From the NCBI GenBank assembly GCA_030448085.1, contig JAUJNU010000010.1, forward strand, positions 1-31,757: 31,757 nucleotides of DNA, in the 5' to 3' direction. Below the pieces are notes generated by a model that saw only the letters and a program-made list of their open reading frames with translations, searched no databases and was not told the DNA's origin. A program made the translations under genes and the position numbers. This stretch comes from Actinomycetota bacterium (GTDB lineage Bacteria; Actinomycetota; UBA4738; CADDZG01; WHSQ01). This document shows, one piece after another, positions 1-9,210 of this stretch (position 1 is the stretch's first letter; each line of letters starts with the position of its first letter).

Positions 1-804
1 GCCCGCCTCGCCGCCCGCGGCGGCGGGCCCGACGCGGGAGCGCGGACCGGCGCCGTCGCTCCCGACCCTCGTAGTCAGCGCCTGGCCCGGGACGACCGGC
101 TTCGAGAGCCTCACGAAGACCCTCTTCAACCTGGTTGGATCTCCGCCCGCGAGACCGTTCACCGCCCCCTTGGTGGCGATGGCCATCGTGCACATCCCAT
201 GAACGATGATGCCGGGAAGACCCGCCATCTTTGCCGTGTCGGGGTCGGTGTGGATCGGGTTGTGGTCCCCCGACGCCTCGGCGTAACGATGTGTTTGATC
301 CTCGTCGACCTTGGTCGTCTCCTCGAAGTCGGGGGCCGGGCGGTCGTCGGCGGGCGCAGCCGCGGCGGCTCCCGCATCCTTGGCGCCCCCCTTGCCCCGG
401 ATGAACATGATCCCCCTCACCTCGACCGCGAGATCCCCATCCTGGGTCACGAGGTCGGCTTTCAAGGTGAGGGTCTCGCCGCTCTCCTTCTGCTCGATCC
501 CCTCGACGACGGTCGAGAACGTGAGCTTGTCGCCGGCCCGCAGCGGCTTGTGGAAGATGTGCTCCTCGGAGCCATGGACGAGCCGCAGGAAGTTGACCCG
601 CAGCTCCGGGTCGAACAGGGCGGGGGCGAAGGACTGGCCGGCCGGCACGATCGGGAAGACCGGGGGCGCAACGACGTCGTCGCCCTCGAGGTAGCGAGGG
701 TTGGGGTCGTTGGTCGCCTCGGCGTACTTGGCGATCGCCTCGGAGGTCACCTCGTAGGTAGCCTCGTCGTACCTCTTGCCGATCAGCTCTGCGTTCAACC
801 CCAT
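1..804 (-). CDS. Double-hotdog MaoC-type (R)-enoyl-CoA hydratase, 3' end cut by window edge
   Basis: Open for 268 codons from the ATG at 804 to the window edge, so the C-terminus is missing. Residues about 5-135 form an N-terminal MaoC-N hotdog domain. A linker rich in Ala and Pro (about 141-160) follows, then a C-terminal MaoC domain with the hydratase-2 signature YAEASGDHNPIHTD, with catalytic Asp180 and His185, and HGMCTMA just after. This N/C arrangement is that of hydratase 2 of peroxisomal MFE-2 and of bacterial (R)-specific enoyl-CoA hydratases, which hydrate trans-2-enoyl-CoA to (3R)-hydroxyacyl-CoA. The start follows a GGAGG 5-9 nt upstream, 10 nt after the stop of the preceding MaoC gene, so it is cotranscribed with it. 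Family membership is clear; the chain length and identity of the substrate are not visible. Confidence 0.85.
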   Translation of the reverse strand, partial: MGLNAELIGKRYDEATYEVTSEAIAKYAEATNDPNPRYLEGDDVVAPPVFPIVPAGQSFAPALFDPELRVNFLRLVHGSEEHIFHKPLRAGDKLTFSTVVEGIEQKESGETLTLKADLVTQDGDLAVEVRGIMFIRGKGGAKDAGAAAAAPADDRPAPDFEETTKVDEDQTHRYAEASGDHNPIHTDPDTAKMAGLPGIIVHGMCTMAIATKGAVNGLAGGDPTRLKRVFVRLSKPVVPGQALTTRVGSDGAGPRSRVGPAAAGGEAG

Positions 805-814
805 CTGATCCCTC

Positions 815-1267
815 CTAGTCCGGTAGCTCGATATCCGCTTCGGCCGTGATCGCCACCTCTTCCTCGGGAAGGCCCAAGCCCTGGGGACCCTCGCCCCGCC
901 GGACCCCCTGGGCTTTCACCTTGACGGTGGAGCCTTCGATCGACTCGACCCGGCCCCGACAGACGATCACGTCTCCCGGCCACACCCTGGTCGTGAAGCG
1001 GACCTTGAAGCGCCTCACGACGTGCGGCCCGCCGAACCAGTCGGAGATCGCATGCGACAGGTACCCGGCCGGGAGCATGCCCATGGCGAAAACGGTGGGG
1101 GCCCCGGACGCCTTCGCGTACTCCTCGTCCTGGTGGATCGGGTTGTCGTCGCCGGAGGCCTCGGCATACCTCACGATGTCCTCCCGGGTGACGGGCCCGT
1201 AGGCGTACTCCTCCATCTCCATCCCGGGCTCGATCGCTTCGCGCTCTATCTTCTTCGGCATCGTCAT
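815..1267 (-). CDS. MaoC-family dehydratase/hydratase, catalytic subunit type
   Basis: A 150-residue single-hotdog protein. The motif YAEASGDDNPIHQD near residues 34-47 holds the catalytic Asp40 and His45 pair of MaoC/HadB-type hydratases. The following GMLPAGYLSHAI segment corresponds to the hydration helix. Its ATG overlaps the stop of the upstream MaoC-N gene by 4 nt (ATGA), suggesting translational coupling and a heterodimer. Actinobacterial parallels are HadAB/HadBC of mycolic-acid synthesis and ChsH1/ChsH2 of sterol side-chain degradation, where one chain is catalytic and the other is not. Which pathway this pair serves cannot be told from sequence alone, but a dehydrogenase and a second hydratase in the same operon favour an acyl-CoA role. 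Confidence 0.85.
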   Translation of the reverse strand: MTMPKKIEREAIEPGMEMEEYAYGPVTREDIVRYAEASGDDNPIHQDEEYAKASGAPTVFAMGMLPAGYLSHAISDWFGGPHVVRRFKVRFTTRVWPGDVIVCRGRVESIEGSTVKVKAQGVRRGEGPQGLGLPEEEVAITAEADIELPD

Positions 1268-1713
1268 GAGGCGGCATCCTTAGAGGTCTCGATCAACGTG
1301 TAGAGCGCCGTAAGCACGTGCTCGCCCTCCGAGTCCTCGAACCTGGACTCGTAGGTGACGAAACGCATCCGGCCCCCGCGCTTTCCCTCTTTCGTGAAAT
1401 CCTTCGAGATCCGCATGACACCGGTGAGGGTCTCACCAGCGAACGGGAGCCGGGTGTAGCTGAACTCCTGTTCGCCGTGAAGGACCCTCTCGTAGTTGAG
1501 GTTCGCACCCAGCCTCCGCTCGCGCTCCTCGCGGGGCACCTGGAAGATCTGCGTCACCGTGAAGGTGAGCGGGGCTAGCACGTTCGGGAATCCGTTGAGG
1601 GCCGCCTCCTCGCGATCATGGAAGAGCGAGTTGTCCTCGCCTATGGCCCTCGCGAAATCCCCCAACTTGGCCTCGTCTATCGGAAGCTCGAACCTGATCT
1701 CCGTCTCCGCCAT
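1264..1713 (-). CDS. MaoC-N (FAS1-like dehydratase domain) protein, probable non-catalytic partner
   Basis: A 149-residue hotdog protein beginning MAETEIRFELP. It has the MaoC-N pattern GEDNSLFHDREEA at the place where catalytic MaoC domains have GDxNPIHxD, so the Asp and His pair is incomplete, followed by the PNVLAPLTFT segment typical of HadA/HadC-like chains. The ATG shares one base with the stop of the upstream dehydrogenase gene (TGATG), and its own stop overlaps the next MaoC gene by 4 nt. It most likely forms a heterodimer with the product of that next gene, shaping the acyl-chain pocket. I infer this from gene pairing in known families, not from a direct structural match. Confidence 0.8.
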   Translation of the reverse strand: MAETEIRFELPIDEAKLGDFARAIGEDNSLFHDREEAALNGFPNVLAPLTFTVTQIFQVPREERERRLGANLNYERVLHGEQEFSYTRLPFAGETLTGVMRISKDFTKEGKRGGRMRFVTYESRFEDSEGEHVLTALYTLIETSKDAAS

Positions 1714-2630
1714 CAGCCCGCCGCCTTCCCGAGCATGGGCATCATCCCCTCGGGAGCGATGCCCTGCGGGAACGTCTCCTTCAGCTTGCCGAGCAGCTCC
1801 CCGGGCTCCCAGAAGTCGTCCTTCTTGATCAGGGTGCCGGAATCCCAGGGCTTGAGGACGTTGACGCTGCCGCCGTAGATGAAGAAGCACTGCCCGGTGA
1901 TGTCCTGCGCCTCGTCGCTGCAGAGCGCAACGACGACGGGAGAGATGTTGGCCGGGTCGAGAGGGTCGTAGCCCTCCTGGGGAGCCGGCATCCCCCCGAA
2001 GATGTCCTCGGTCATCCTCGTCCGTGCGTTGGGGGCGAGGCAGTTGACGGTCACTCCATATCGGCCCAGCTCCTGTGCCGTGATGATCGTGAACGCCGCG
2101 ATCCCCGCCTTTGCCGCCCCGTAGTTGGACTGGCCGACGTTACCGAAGACGCCGGAGGGGCTCGAGGTGTTGATGACCCGGCCCTTCACCTCGTTCCCGG
2201 CCTTGGACTCGGCCCGCCAGTAGGTCGCGGCATGGTGGGTGGGGGCGAAGTGCCCCTTTAGGTGCACGGCTATGACCGCGTCCCACTCGGGCTCGGTCAT
2301 GCTCACGAGCATTCGGTCCCGCAGGATGCCTGCATTGTTGATGAGGATGTCGAGTCGACCGAAGTCGGCGATCGCCTGCTTCACCATGTTCCCGGCACCC
2401 TCGAAGTCGGCCACGTTGTCGTAGTTGGCGCTGGCGTCCCCGCCGAGGGCTTTGATCTCGTCCGCGACCGACTGGGCGGGGGTCGAGTCCTGCCCCTCGC
2501 CGGCCGTGGAGCCACCGAGGTCGTTGACGACGACCCGAGCCCCCTCCTTGGCGAGAGCCAGGGCGTGCTCCCTTCCGATGCCCCGGCCCGCGCCGGTGAC
2601 GATCGCTACCTTGCCGTCGAGCAATGCCAT
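1713..2630 (-). CDS. Short-chain dehydrogenase resembling the MFE-2 (3R)-hydroxyacyl-CoA dehydrogenase domain
   Basis: A 305-residue SDR. The nucleotide-binding motif TGAGRGIG is at residues 12-19, NNAG at 98-101, and the catalytic Ser157, Tyr170 and Lys174 are in order. VVVNDLGG at 33-40 is typical of the dehydrogenase domain of peroxisomal MFE-2 and its bacterial relatives rather than of FabG; Asp37 after the second strand favours NAD. It would oxidise (3R)-hydroxyacyl-CoA to 3-ketoacyl-CoA, the step after the MaoC hydratases encoded downstream. The start at MALLDGKVAIVTG is chosen because GGAGA lies 6 nt upstream; the frame is open further upstream but without homology. It is the first gene of the operon and sits behind a palindromic operator. 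Confidence 0.85.
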   Translation of the reverse strand: MALLDGKVAIVTGAGRGIGREHALALAKEGARVVVNDLGGSTAGEGQDSTPAQSVADEIKALGGDASANYDNVADFEGAGNMVKQAIADFGRLDILINNAGILRDRMLVSMTEPEWDAVIAVHLKGHFAPTHHAATYWRAESKAGNEVKGRVINTSSPSGVFGNVGQSNYGAAKAGIAAFTIITAQELGRYGVTVNCLAPNARTRMTEDIFGGMPAPQEGYDPLDPANISPVVVALCSDEAQDITGQCFFIYGGSVNVLKPWDSGTLIKKDDFWEPGELLGKLKETFPQGIAPEGMMPMLGKAAG

Positions 2631-2738
2631 ACCTGTCTCCCCTTCGTTCGTTGTCGGCCGGCCAGCCCCGGCACTCGTCCCATGCCGTTCTCTTGCCATG
2701 GGCAGACGCCGGGGTAGGAGAACGCCGCCGGACCATTC

Positions 2739-2770
2739 TTGACTGGGCGGTCAACTCTGGGCCGAGTATA
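2739..2770 (-). promoter_or_regulatory. Candidate promoter and palindromic operator of the hydratase/dehydrogenase operon
   Basis: On the minus strand a TATACT hexamer (2770-2765) is followed 10 nt later by an imperfect 16-bp palindrome, TTGAC and GTCAA arms around a 6-nt centre (2739-2754), with 6 of 8 base pairs symmetric. This places the palindrome just at or after the expected transcription start, the usual position for a repressor site. Palindromes with TTGAC/GTCAA arms are common for TetR-family regulators of fatty-acid genes. No good -35 is visible and no regulator gene lies in the window. Confidence 0.45.
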
Positions 2771-2821
2771 GCCACCGCGCCAAAATCGCTCCCAGAACTG
2801 CATCACATATCGAAACGGATG

Positions 2822-2839
2822 TGCTTCTATAGAAGCAAC
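2822..2839 (+). promoter_or_regulatory. Palindromic -10 region of a probable leaderless plus-strand transcript
   Basis: Positions 2822-2837 form a perfect 16-bp palindrome, TGCTTCTATAGAAGCA. Its centre supplies a TATAGA hexamer at 2828-2833, and exactly 6 nt later comes a GTG at 2840, so transcription would start at or next to that codon. The same 6-nt spacing is seen before the cysteine desulfurase gene at 8844. The symmetry could also make it a protein-binding site. No convincing -35 hexamer is seen. Confidence 0.4.
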
Positions 2840-2908
2840 GTGAGAAAGGAGGTGGTCCAGACTTGTTACCTAGTTTCGACGGACCTTCACGAGGTGACGG
2901 GCTGCTAG
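2840..2908 (+). CDS. 22-codon leaderless small ORF of unknown function
   Basis: Runs from GTG to TAG, with product VRKEVVQTCYLVSTDLHEVTGC (first residue Met when initiated; two Cys). No Shine-Dalgarno sequence precedes the GTG; instead a TATAGA lies 6 nt upstream, as expected for a leaderless mRNA. Codons 2-7 coincide with an 18-nt sequence (2843-2860) that is nearly the exact reverse complement of the 3' end of 16S rRNA, so the first residues may be dictated by RNA pairing rather than by protein function. I do not recognise the peptide. It may be a leader peptide, a small protein, or not translated at all. Confidence 0.35.
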   Translation: MRKEVVQTCYLVSTDLHEVTGC

Positions 2909-3057
2909 TGGCCTAGCCTTTGCAACAGGCAACATCGGGTTCTGGTCCACCTTTTTGGCCACGGGCAGAATCCAACCCGGTTCACCGGCATCGACCGTCC
3001 TGTTTGGTCCAACAGGCGCCTTGAGCGAAGTGCGGGAGGTGTATCGAGAACTACCTG

Positions 3058-3092
3058 AACGGCGGAGGCGACCCCTCCGCCGTTCTCTTTTT
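3058..3092 (+). terminator. Strong intrinsic terminator, plus strand
   Basis: Perfect 11-bp stem AACGGCGGAGG / CCTCCGCCGTT with a 5-nt loop (3069-3073), followed by CTCTTTTT. The T-tract is only on the plus strand, so it ends a plus-strand transcript coming from the 2840 region. It is not a normal terminator for the phosphoesterase gene on the other strand, although that gene stops 6 nt away and the stem could also slow polymerase there. Confidence 0.75.
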
Positions 3093-3097
3093 GCCCG

Positions 3098-5839
<2,742 letters not shown>

Positions 5840-5852
5840 CGTCGGTGCGCCT

Positions 5853-6605
5853 TTACTCACTTCTCCTGGCCAGGATCATGATTCTGCGCCGCGTGAACAC
5901 GTAGTCATCGCCGTCTCGCTCGAACTCCATCCCGGTCTCGGTGCCGAACTTATCGATCGCCTCACGCACGGCCTCTATACGCTCGGCCGGATACTCCTCC
6001 GGCCACATCCACTCCGACAGGCGCTGCTTGCCCTCCCAGACGTTCTCCCGCTCTATCTCGAGACCGGCCGCGGTGAGGATCACGCGGAAGGTCGACGGGG
6101 GCCTGGACGTGGCGTGTGAGGGGTCGCGGATCGTCTCCAGGTGGTTCATGAAGGCCGTCTGCTCGTAGCTCTCGGGAGCGACCTGATCGACGACGAGGAC
6201 CCGGCCCCCGGGTTTCGTGACCCGCCGCATCTCTCGAAGCAGCGGGACCGGCTCCCACACGTGGTGGAGCGCCTGGGCGCTCGTCACCAGGTCGATGCTC
6301 GCCGAGGCGAACGGGAGCCGGGCACCGTCGCCCGCAACGGCCTCCACCTCAGGGAAACGTTCTATCGCCTTGGCGAGCATCCCGGTGGTGAGGTCGAGGG
6401 CGATGAGCCGGCTTGCCCGCTCCCGGAAGAGCGAGAGGAAGTTACCGGTCCCGGCTCCGACCTCAAGGACCGTCACTCCGGCGGCGGGGTCTGCGAAGTC
6501 GACCACGCTCAGGGCATCGAAGCGGCCCTTCGTCCTTTCCGAGAAAGCCTCGGCGGCACGAGTGAACTCGTCCTGCACCTTCTCGTTATGACGCCTCGTT
6601 CCCAT
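5853..6605 (-). CDS. Class I SAM-dependent methyltransferase, UbiE/COQ5-like
   Basis: A 250-residue Rossmann-fold methyltransferase. Motif I is VLEVGAGTGNFL, followed by the acidic LIALDLTTGML, the VAGDGARLPFASASIDLV motif that binds the adenine, and the SAQALHHVWEPVPLLREMRRVTKPGGRVLVVD block of the Methyltransf_11 family. The ATG at 6605 shares one base with the mnmA stop (TGATG). The open frame continues upstream inside mnmA but without homology. The stop lies 13 nt before the preferred ligA start, so it is cotranscribed between mnmA and ligA. The substrate is unknown; context does not prove a tRNA role. Confidence 0.8.
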   Translation of the reverse strand: MGTRRHNEKVQDEFTRAAEAFSERTKGRFDALSVVDFADPAAGVTVLEVGAGTGNFLSLFRERASRLIALDLTTGMLAKAIERFPEVEAVAGDGARLPFASASIDLVTSAQALHHVWEPVPLLREMRRVTKPGGRVLVVDQVAPESYEQTAFMNHLETIRDPSHATSRPPSTFRVILTAAGLEIERENVWEGKQRLSEWMWPEEYPAERIEAVREAIDKFGTETGMEFERDGDDYVFTRRRIMILARRSE

Positions 6606-7702
6606 CAGTGAGCCGCCGCCGTTGCCGGGGCGGATGTCGTGACCTTGATCGTGCCTCCGCCGAGGAGCAGATCGGGATCGGCCTGCGAATAGAGGGCCGC
6701 CGATTGACCGGGGCTGACCGCTTCGACGGCCTCGGCGAAAGCCAGCCGCCACCCGCCGGGCTCAACCGTGAGCCGGGCCGCATTGACCCCGCCGTGAGCT
6801 CGATGCTGGACGAAGACGCGGCCCCCGTCCGGGACGCCCGCCCCCGTCAGACTCGTCTCCTCCAGGACCATGCCGGTGACGGCGAGGCCGGCACGAGCGC
6901 CCACGGAGATGCTGTTCGCATCGGCGTCTATCGAAGTGACGAAGACCGGTTCACCGAGGGCCACTCCGAGCCCGCGCCTCTGCCCGACCGTGTAGCGCCC
7001 GATCCCCCTGTGCTCGCCGATGACCCGGCCCCCGTCGTCGACGATCGGGCCCGGTTCCGTGGCACGAGGGACGTTGCTCTGGATGTAAGAGCCGAGGTCG
7101 CCATCTCGCACGAAACAGATCTCCTGGGAGTCCGGCTTGGCCGCGGTCCTCAGCCCGAGCTTGGCTGCGATCCTCCGGGTCGTGGTCTTGTCCATGTCCC
7201 CGATCGGGAACAGCACCCGCGCCAGCTGCTCCTCGGACAACATCCACAACACGTATGACTGGTCCTTGCCCCTGTCGACGCCGCGGAGCAGCCGGTAGGC
7301 GCCCCCCTCCGACCGAACCCGCGCATAGTGCCCGGTTGCGAGGACGTCTGCGCCCAGCGTGGCCGCCCGCTCGAGGAGGGCATCGAACTTGATCCATTGA
7401 TTGCAACGTACGCAGGGGTTGGGGGTACGACCTGCCGCGTACTCCTCCTTGAAGTTGGCGACCACCGAGGCATCGAACCGGTCGGCTAGGTCGAGCACGT
7501 AGAACGGGATCCCGAGCTTGTCCGCCACCCGGCGCGCGTCCTCCGCGGCCCCCAGGTTGCAACAGCCCGAGCGATTGTTCTCCGCCTCGCCCCGCCACAG
7601 CTTGAGCATGATGCCGGTCACGTCGTAGCCCTGCTCGACAAGAAGGGCGGCCGCGACCGAGGAGTCGACACCACCTGACATCGCCACGACTGCCTTCTTC
7701 AT
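6605..7702 (-). CDS. mnmA: tRNA-specific 2-thiouridylase MnmA
   Basis: A 365-residue enzyme that activates U34 of Lys, Glu and Gln tRNAs with ATP and inserts sulfur to give the 2-thio group. The PP-loop SGGVDSS is at residues 9-15. The two catalytic cysteines lie in PNPCVRCNQWIKFD and SQEICFV, and GHYAR and KDQSYVLW are family blocks. The C-terminal beta-barrel domain is present. The ATG overlaps the stop of the cysteine desulfurase by 4 nt, fitting supply of persulfide sulfur by that enzyme. The whole length is intact, unlike several neighbours. Open frame upstream of 7702 belongs to the desulfurase region and is not used. Confidence 0.95.
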   Translation of the reverse strand: MKKAVVAMSGGVDSSVAAALLVEQGYDVTGIMLKLWRGEAENNRSGCCNLGAAEDARRVADKLGIPFYVLDLADRFDASVVANFKEEYAAGRTPNPCVRCNQWIKFDALLERAATLGADVLATGHYARVRSEGGAYRLLRGVDRGKDQSYVLWMLSEEQLARVLFPIGDMDKTTTRRIAAKLGLRTAAKPDSQEICFVRDGDLGSYIQSNVPRATEPGPIVDDGGRVIGEHRGIGRYTVGQRRGLGVALGEPVFVTSIDADANSISVGARAGLAVTGMVLEETSLTGAGVPDGGRVFVQHRAHGGVNAARLTVEPGGWRLAFAEAVEAVSPGQSAALYSQADPDLLLGGGTIKVTTSAPATAAAH

Positions 7703-8844
7703 CCGGCCCTCCGGGCCCGCTCCACGATGCCTGGTAGCACCCGGAGCACCGCGTCCACGTCGGCCTCGCTCGATGACCGCCCGAGGGAGAACCTGAGACT
7801 GGCCCGGGCGACCCGGTCTGGGGTCTTCATCGCCTTCAGCACGTGGGAAGCCTGTGTGGCCCCGGAGGCGCACGCCGAACCCGAAGAGCAGGCGATCCCT
7901 TGACCGTCCAGGAGGAGCAGCATCGTGTCGGCGTCTGCGCCCGGGAAGGCCACGTTGACATTGCCCGCGACCCGGTTGGTGAGGCTTCCGTTAACGACCA
8001 GGTCAGGGATGGAGCCCGTGAGGCCCTCCAGCAAGCGGTCGCGCAGCCCCAGGAGCGCGGCTGCCTTCCCGTCCACTTCCTTGGCCGAGATCTCCGCTGC
8101 GATGCCGAAGCCGACGATGCCGGCCACGTTCTGCGTGCCCGAGCGCAGCCCCGCCTCCTGTCCTCCCCCGTGCACGAGAGGCTCCACCGAGACCCCCGAT
8201 CGAACGTACAAGGCACCAACGCCCTTGGGGGCTCCCAGCTTGTGGCCGGCGAAGGAGGCGAGGTCGACGCCCCAGGCGACGACGTCGACCGGGATGTTGC
8301 CGAGAGCCTGCACCGCGTCCGTGTGCATCAGAACCGAGGGCCGCACCGCCCTCACCGCCCTGGAGATGGCTGCGAGTGGCTGGATCGTCCCAACCTCGTT
8401 GTTGACGGCCATCACGGATACGAGGACCGTTCGTGGCCCCACCGCAGCCGCAACCTCGGCCGGATCGACGAGCCCGTCCGAGCTGGGGGTGACGTGCGTG
8501 ACGTTGAACCCCTGATCCCTCAACCAATCGGCGCTGTGAAGGACGGCGTGATGCTCGAAGGCGCTCACGACGATGTGGTCCCCGTTCCCCCTTCGCTTGA
8601 GGGCGGCCCCCTTGACGGCGAGGTTCACGGCCTCGGTCCCTCCCCCCGTGAAGGCGATCTCTGAGGGGTCGGCGCCTACTGCGATCGCCACCCGCTCGCG
8701 GGCGTCACCGACGGCGGCGCGGGCAGCACGGCCGGCGGCGTGGACGGAGGACGGATTTCCCATGTTGTCATCGAAAGAGGCGACGACGGCCGCCCGGACC
8801 TCAGGCAGGAGGGGGGTGGTGGCCGCGTGATCGAGGTAGTGCAT
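7699..8844 (-). CDS. Cysteine desulfurase, NifS/IscS-type
   Basis: A 381-residue fold-type I PLP enzyme that takes sulfur from cysteine as an enzyme-bound persulfide. It begins YLDHAATTPLLPEV, has FEHHAVLHS (the His stacking on PLP), the PLP lysine in SFAGHKLGAPKG and the mobile-loop cysteine in CSSGSACASG. The loop and the length fit NifS/IscS rather than SufS. It sits directly upstream of mnmA with a 4-nt overlap, so a main job is probably tRNA thiolation; a NifU-type scaffold is encoded elsewhere in the window (17167-17408). No Shine-Dalgarno sequence precedes the ATG, while a TATCCT lies 6 nt upstream, suggesting a leaderless mRNA and making this the first gene of a five-gene operon. Confidence 0.9.
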   Translation of the reverse strand: MHYLDHAATTPLLPEVRAAVVASFDDNMGNPSSVHAAGRAARAAVGDARERVAIAVGADPSEIAFTGGGTEAVNLAVKGAALKRRGNGDHIVVSAFEHHAVLHSADWLRDQGFNVTHVTPSSDGLVDPAEVAAAVGPRTVLVSVMAVNNEVGTIQPLAAISRAVRAVRPSVLMHTDAVQALGNIPVDVVAWGVDLASFAGHKLGAPKGVGALYVRSGVSVEPLVHGGGQEAGLRSGTQNVAGIVGFGIAAEISAKEVDGKAAALLGLRDRLLEGLTGSIPDLVVNGSLTNRVAGNVNVAFPGADADTMLLLLDGQGIACSSGSACASGATQASHVLKAMKTPDRVARASLRFSLGRSSSEADVDAVLRVLPGIVERARRAG

Positions 8845-8850
8845 GGGTCC

Positions 8851-8856
8851 AGGATA
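8851..8856 (-). promoter_or_regulatory. Candidate -10 hexamer of the leaderless cysteine desulfurase operon
   Basis: Minus-strand TATCCT ends 6 nt before the ATG at 8844, so transcription would begin at the start codon. There is no purine-rich ribosome-binding sequence in the same 15 nt. No clear -35 is seen 16-18 nt further up, which is common for actinobacterial promoters. Confidence 0.45.
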
Positions 8857-8985
8857 AAGGCGCTGGAGCGCCCGATCTCCGGCTCCGCCCCCTCCACAGC
8901 TCCGGAACCCGGTCGTTAACAGGGAGTTCAGGTAAGGTTCTCCGAAGCTTCATCTACTTCTGCAGACGATCTGGGGGCAGGCCTA

Positions 8986-9210
8986 ATGAAGAACACAAAG
9001 GACCGCATCTTCTTAGTGGTGGTTCTGGTGCTCGCTTTCTCGGCGAGCGTCATTCCCGTCGCGAACGCCTACATCGACGCGGGATCCGGCAGCTTCATCA
9101 TCCAGATGGTTGTGGGGGCCGCCCTCGGCGTGGGCCTATTCCTGAAGGTGTACTGGCGCAAGTTCGTGAGCCTCTTCAAGCGCAACGGCAGCAGCAACGA
9201 CGAGGAGTGA
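8986..9210 (+). CDS. Small membrane protein with signal peptide and DAGSGS motif
   Basis: A 74-residue protein. Residues 1-29 form a signal peptide or first membrane segment (MKNTKDRIFLVVVLVLAFSA then SVIPVANA). YIDAGSGSFIIQMVVGAALG follows at about 29-48, then a second hydrophobic stretch and a basic, Ser/Asn-rich tail. Small proteins with the pattern Y(I/L)D(P/A)GSGS are recurrent in bacteria next to genes for cell-surface or polysaccharide functions; their role is not known to me. Its stop overlaps the GTG of the next gene by 4 nt, so the two products are probably made together. It is one of only a few plus-strand genes in the window. Confidence 0.7.
   Translation: MKNTKDRIFLVVVLVLAFSASVIPVANAYIDAGSGSFIIQMVVGAALGVGLFLKVYWRKFVSLFKRNGSSNDEE

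Larger units (their letters stand above)
2840..3092 (+). ncRNA. Candidate independent plus-strand transcript (small RNA or small mRNA)
   Basis: Both flanking genes are on the minus strand, yet this interval has plus-strand signals at both ends: a -10-like palindrome before 2840 and a strong intrinsic terminator at 3058-3092. The predicted transcript is about 250 nt. It contains a 16S-complementary segment (2843-2860), a stem CGGGTT/AACCCG (2936-2941 with 2974-2979), a hairpin CCTGTT/AACAGG with a 6-nt loop (2999-3016) and a twice-used CAACAGGC (2923-2930, 3010-3017). It does not show the SRP RNA core loop, and I see no tmRNA or RNase P signature. The only evident ORF is the 22-codon one at its start. 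Function unknown. Confidence 0.4.

Noticed and set aside
199..849. Plus-strand open frame at the left edge
   Set aside because: Antisense to the MaoC hydratase, whose catalytic motifs are on the minus strand.
2864..2917. TTG-start 17-codon ORF behind the AAAGGAGGTG sequence
   Set aside because: The spacing would suit a ribosome-binding site, but the product is Gly/Ser/Pro-rich without features and the 18-nt match goes beyond Shine-Dalgarno needs; kept only as an alternative reading of the same RNA.
3058..3092. Terminator of the phosphoesterase operon
   Set aside because: The T-tract is on the opposite strand, so it cannot be an ordinary intrinsic terminator for that gene.
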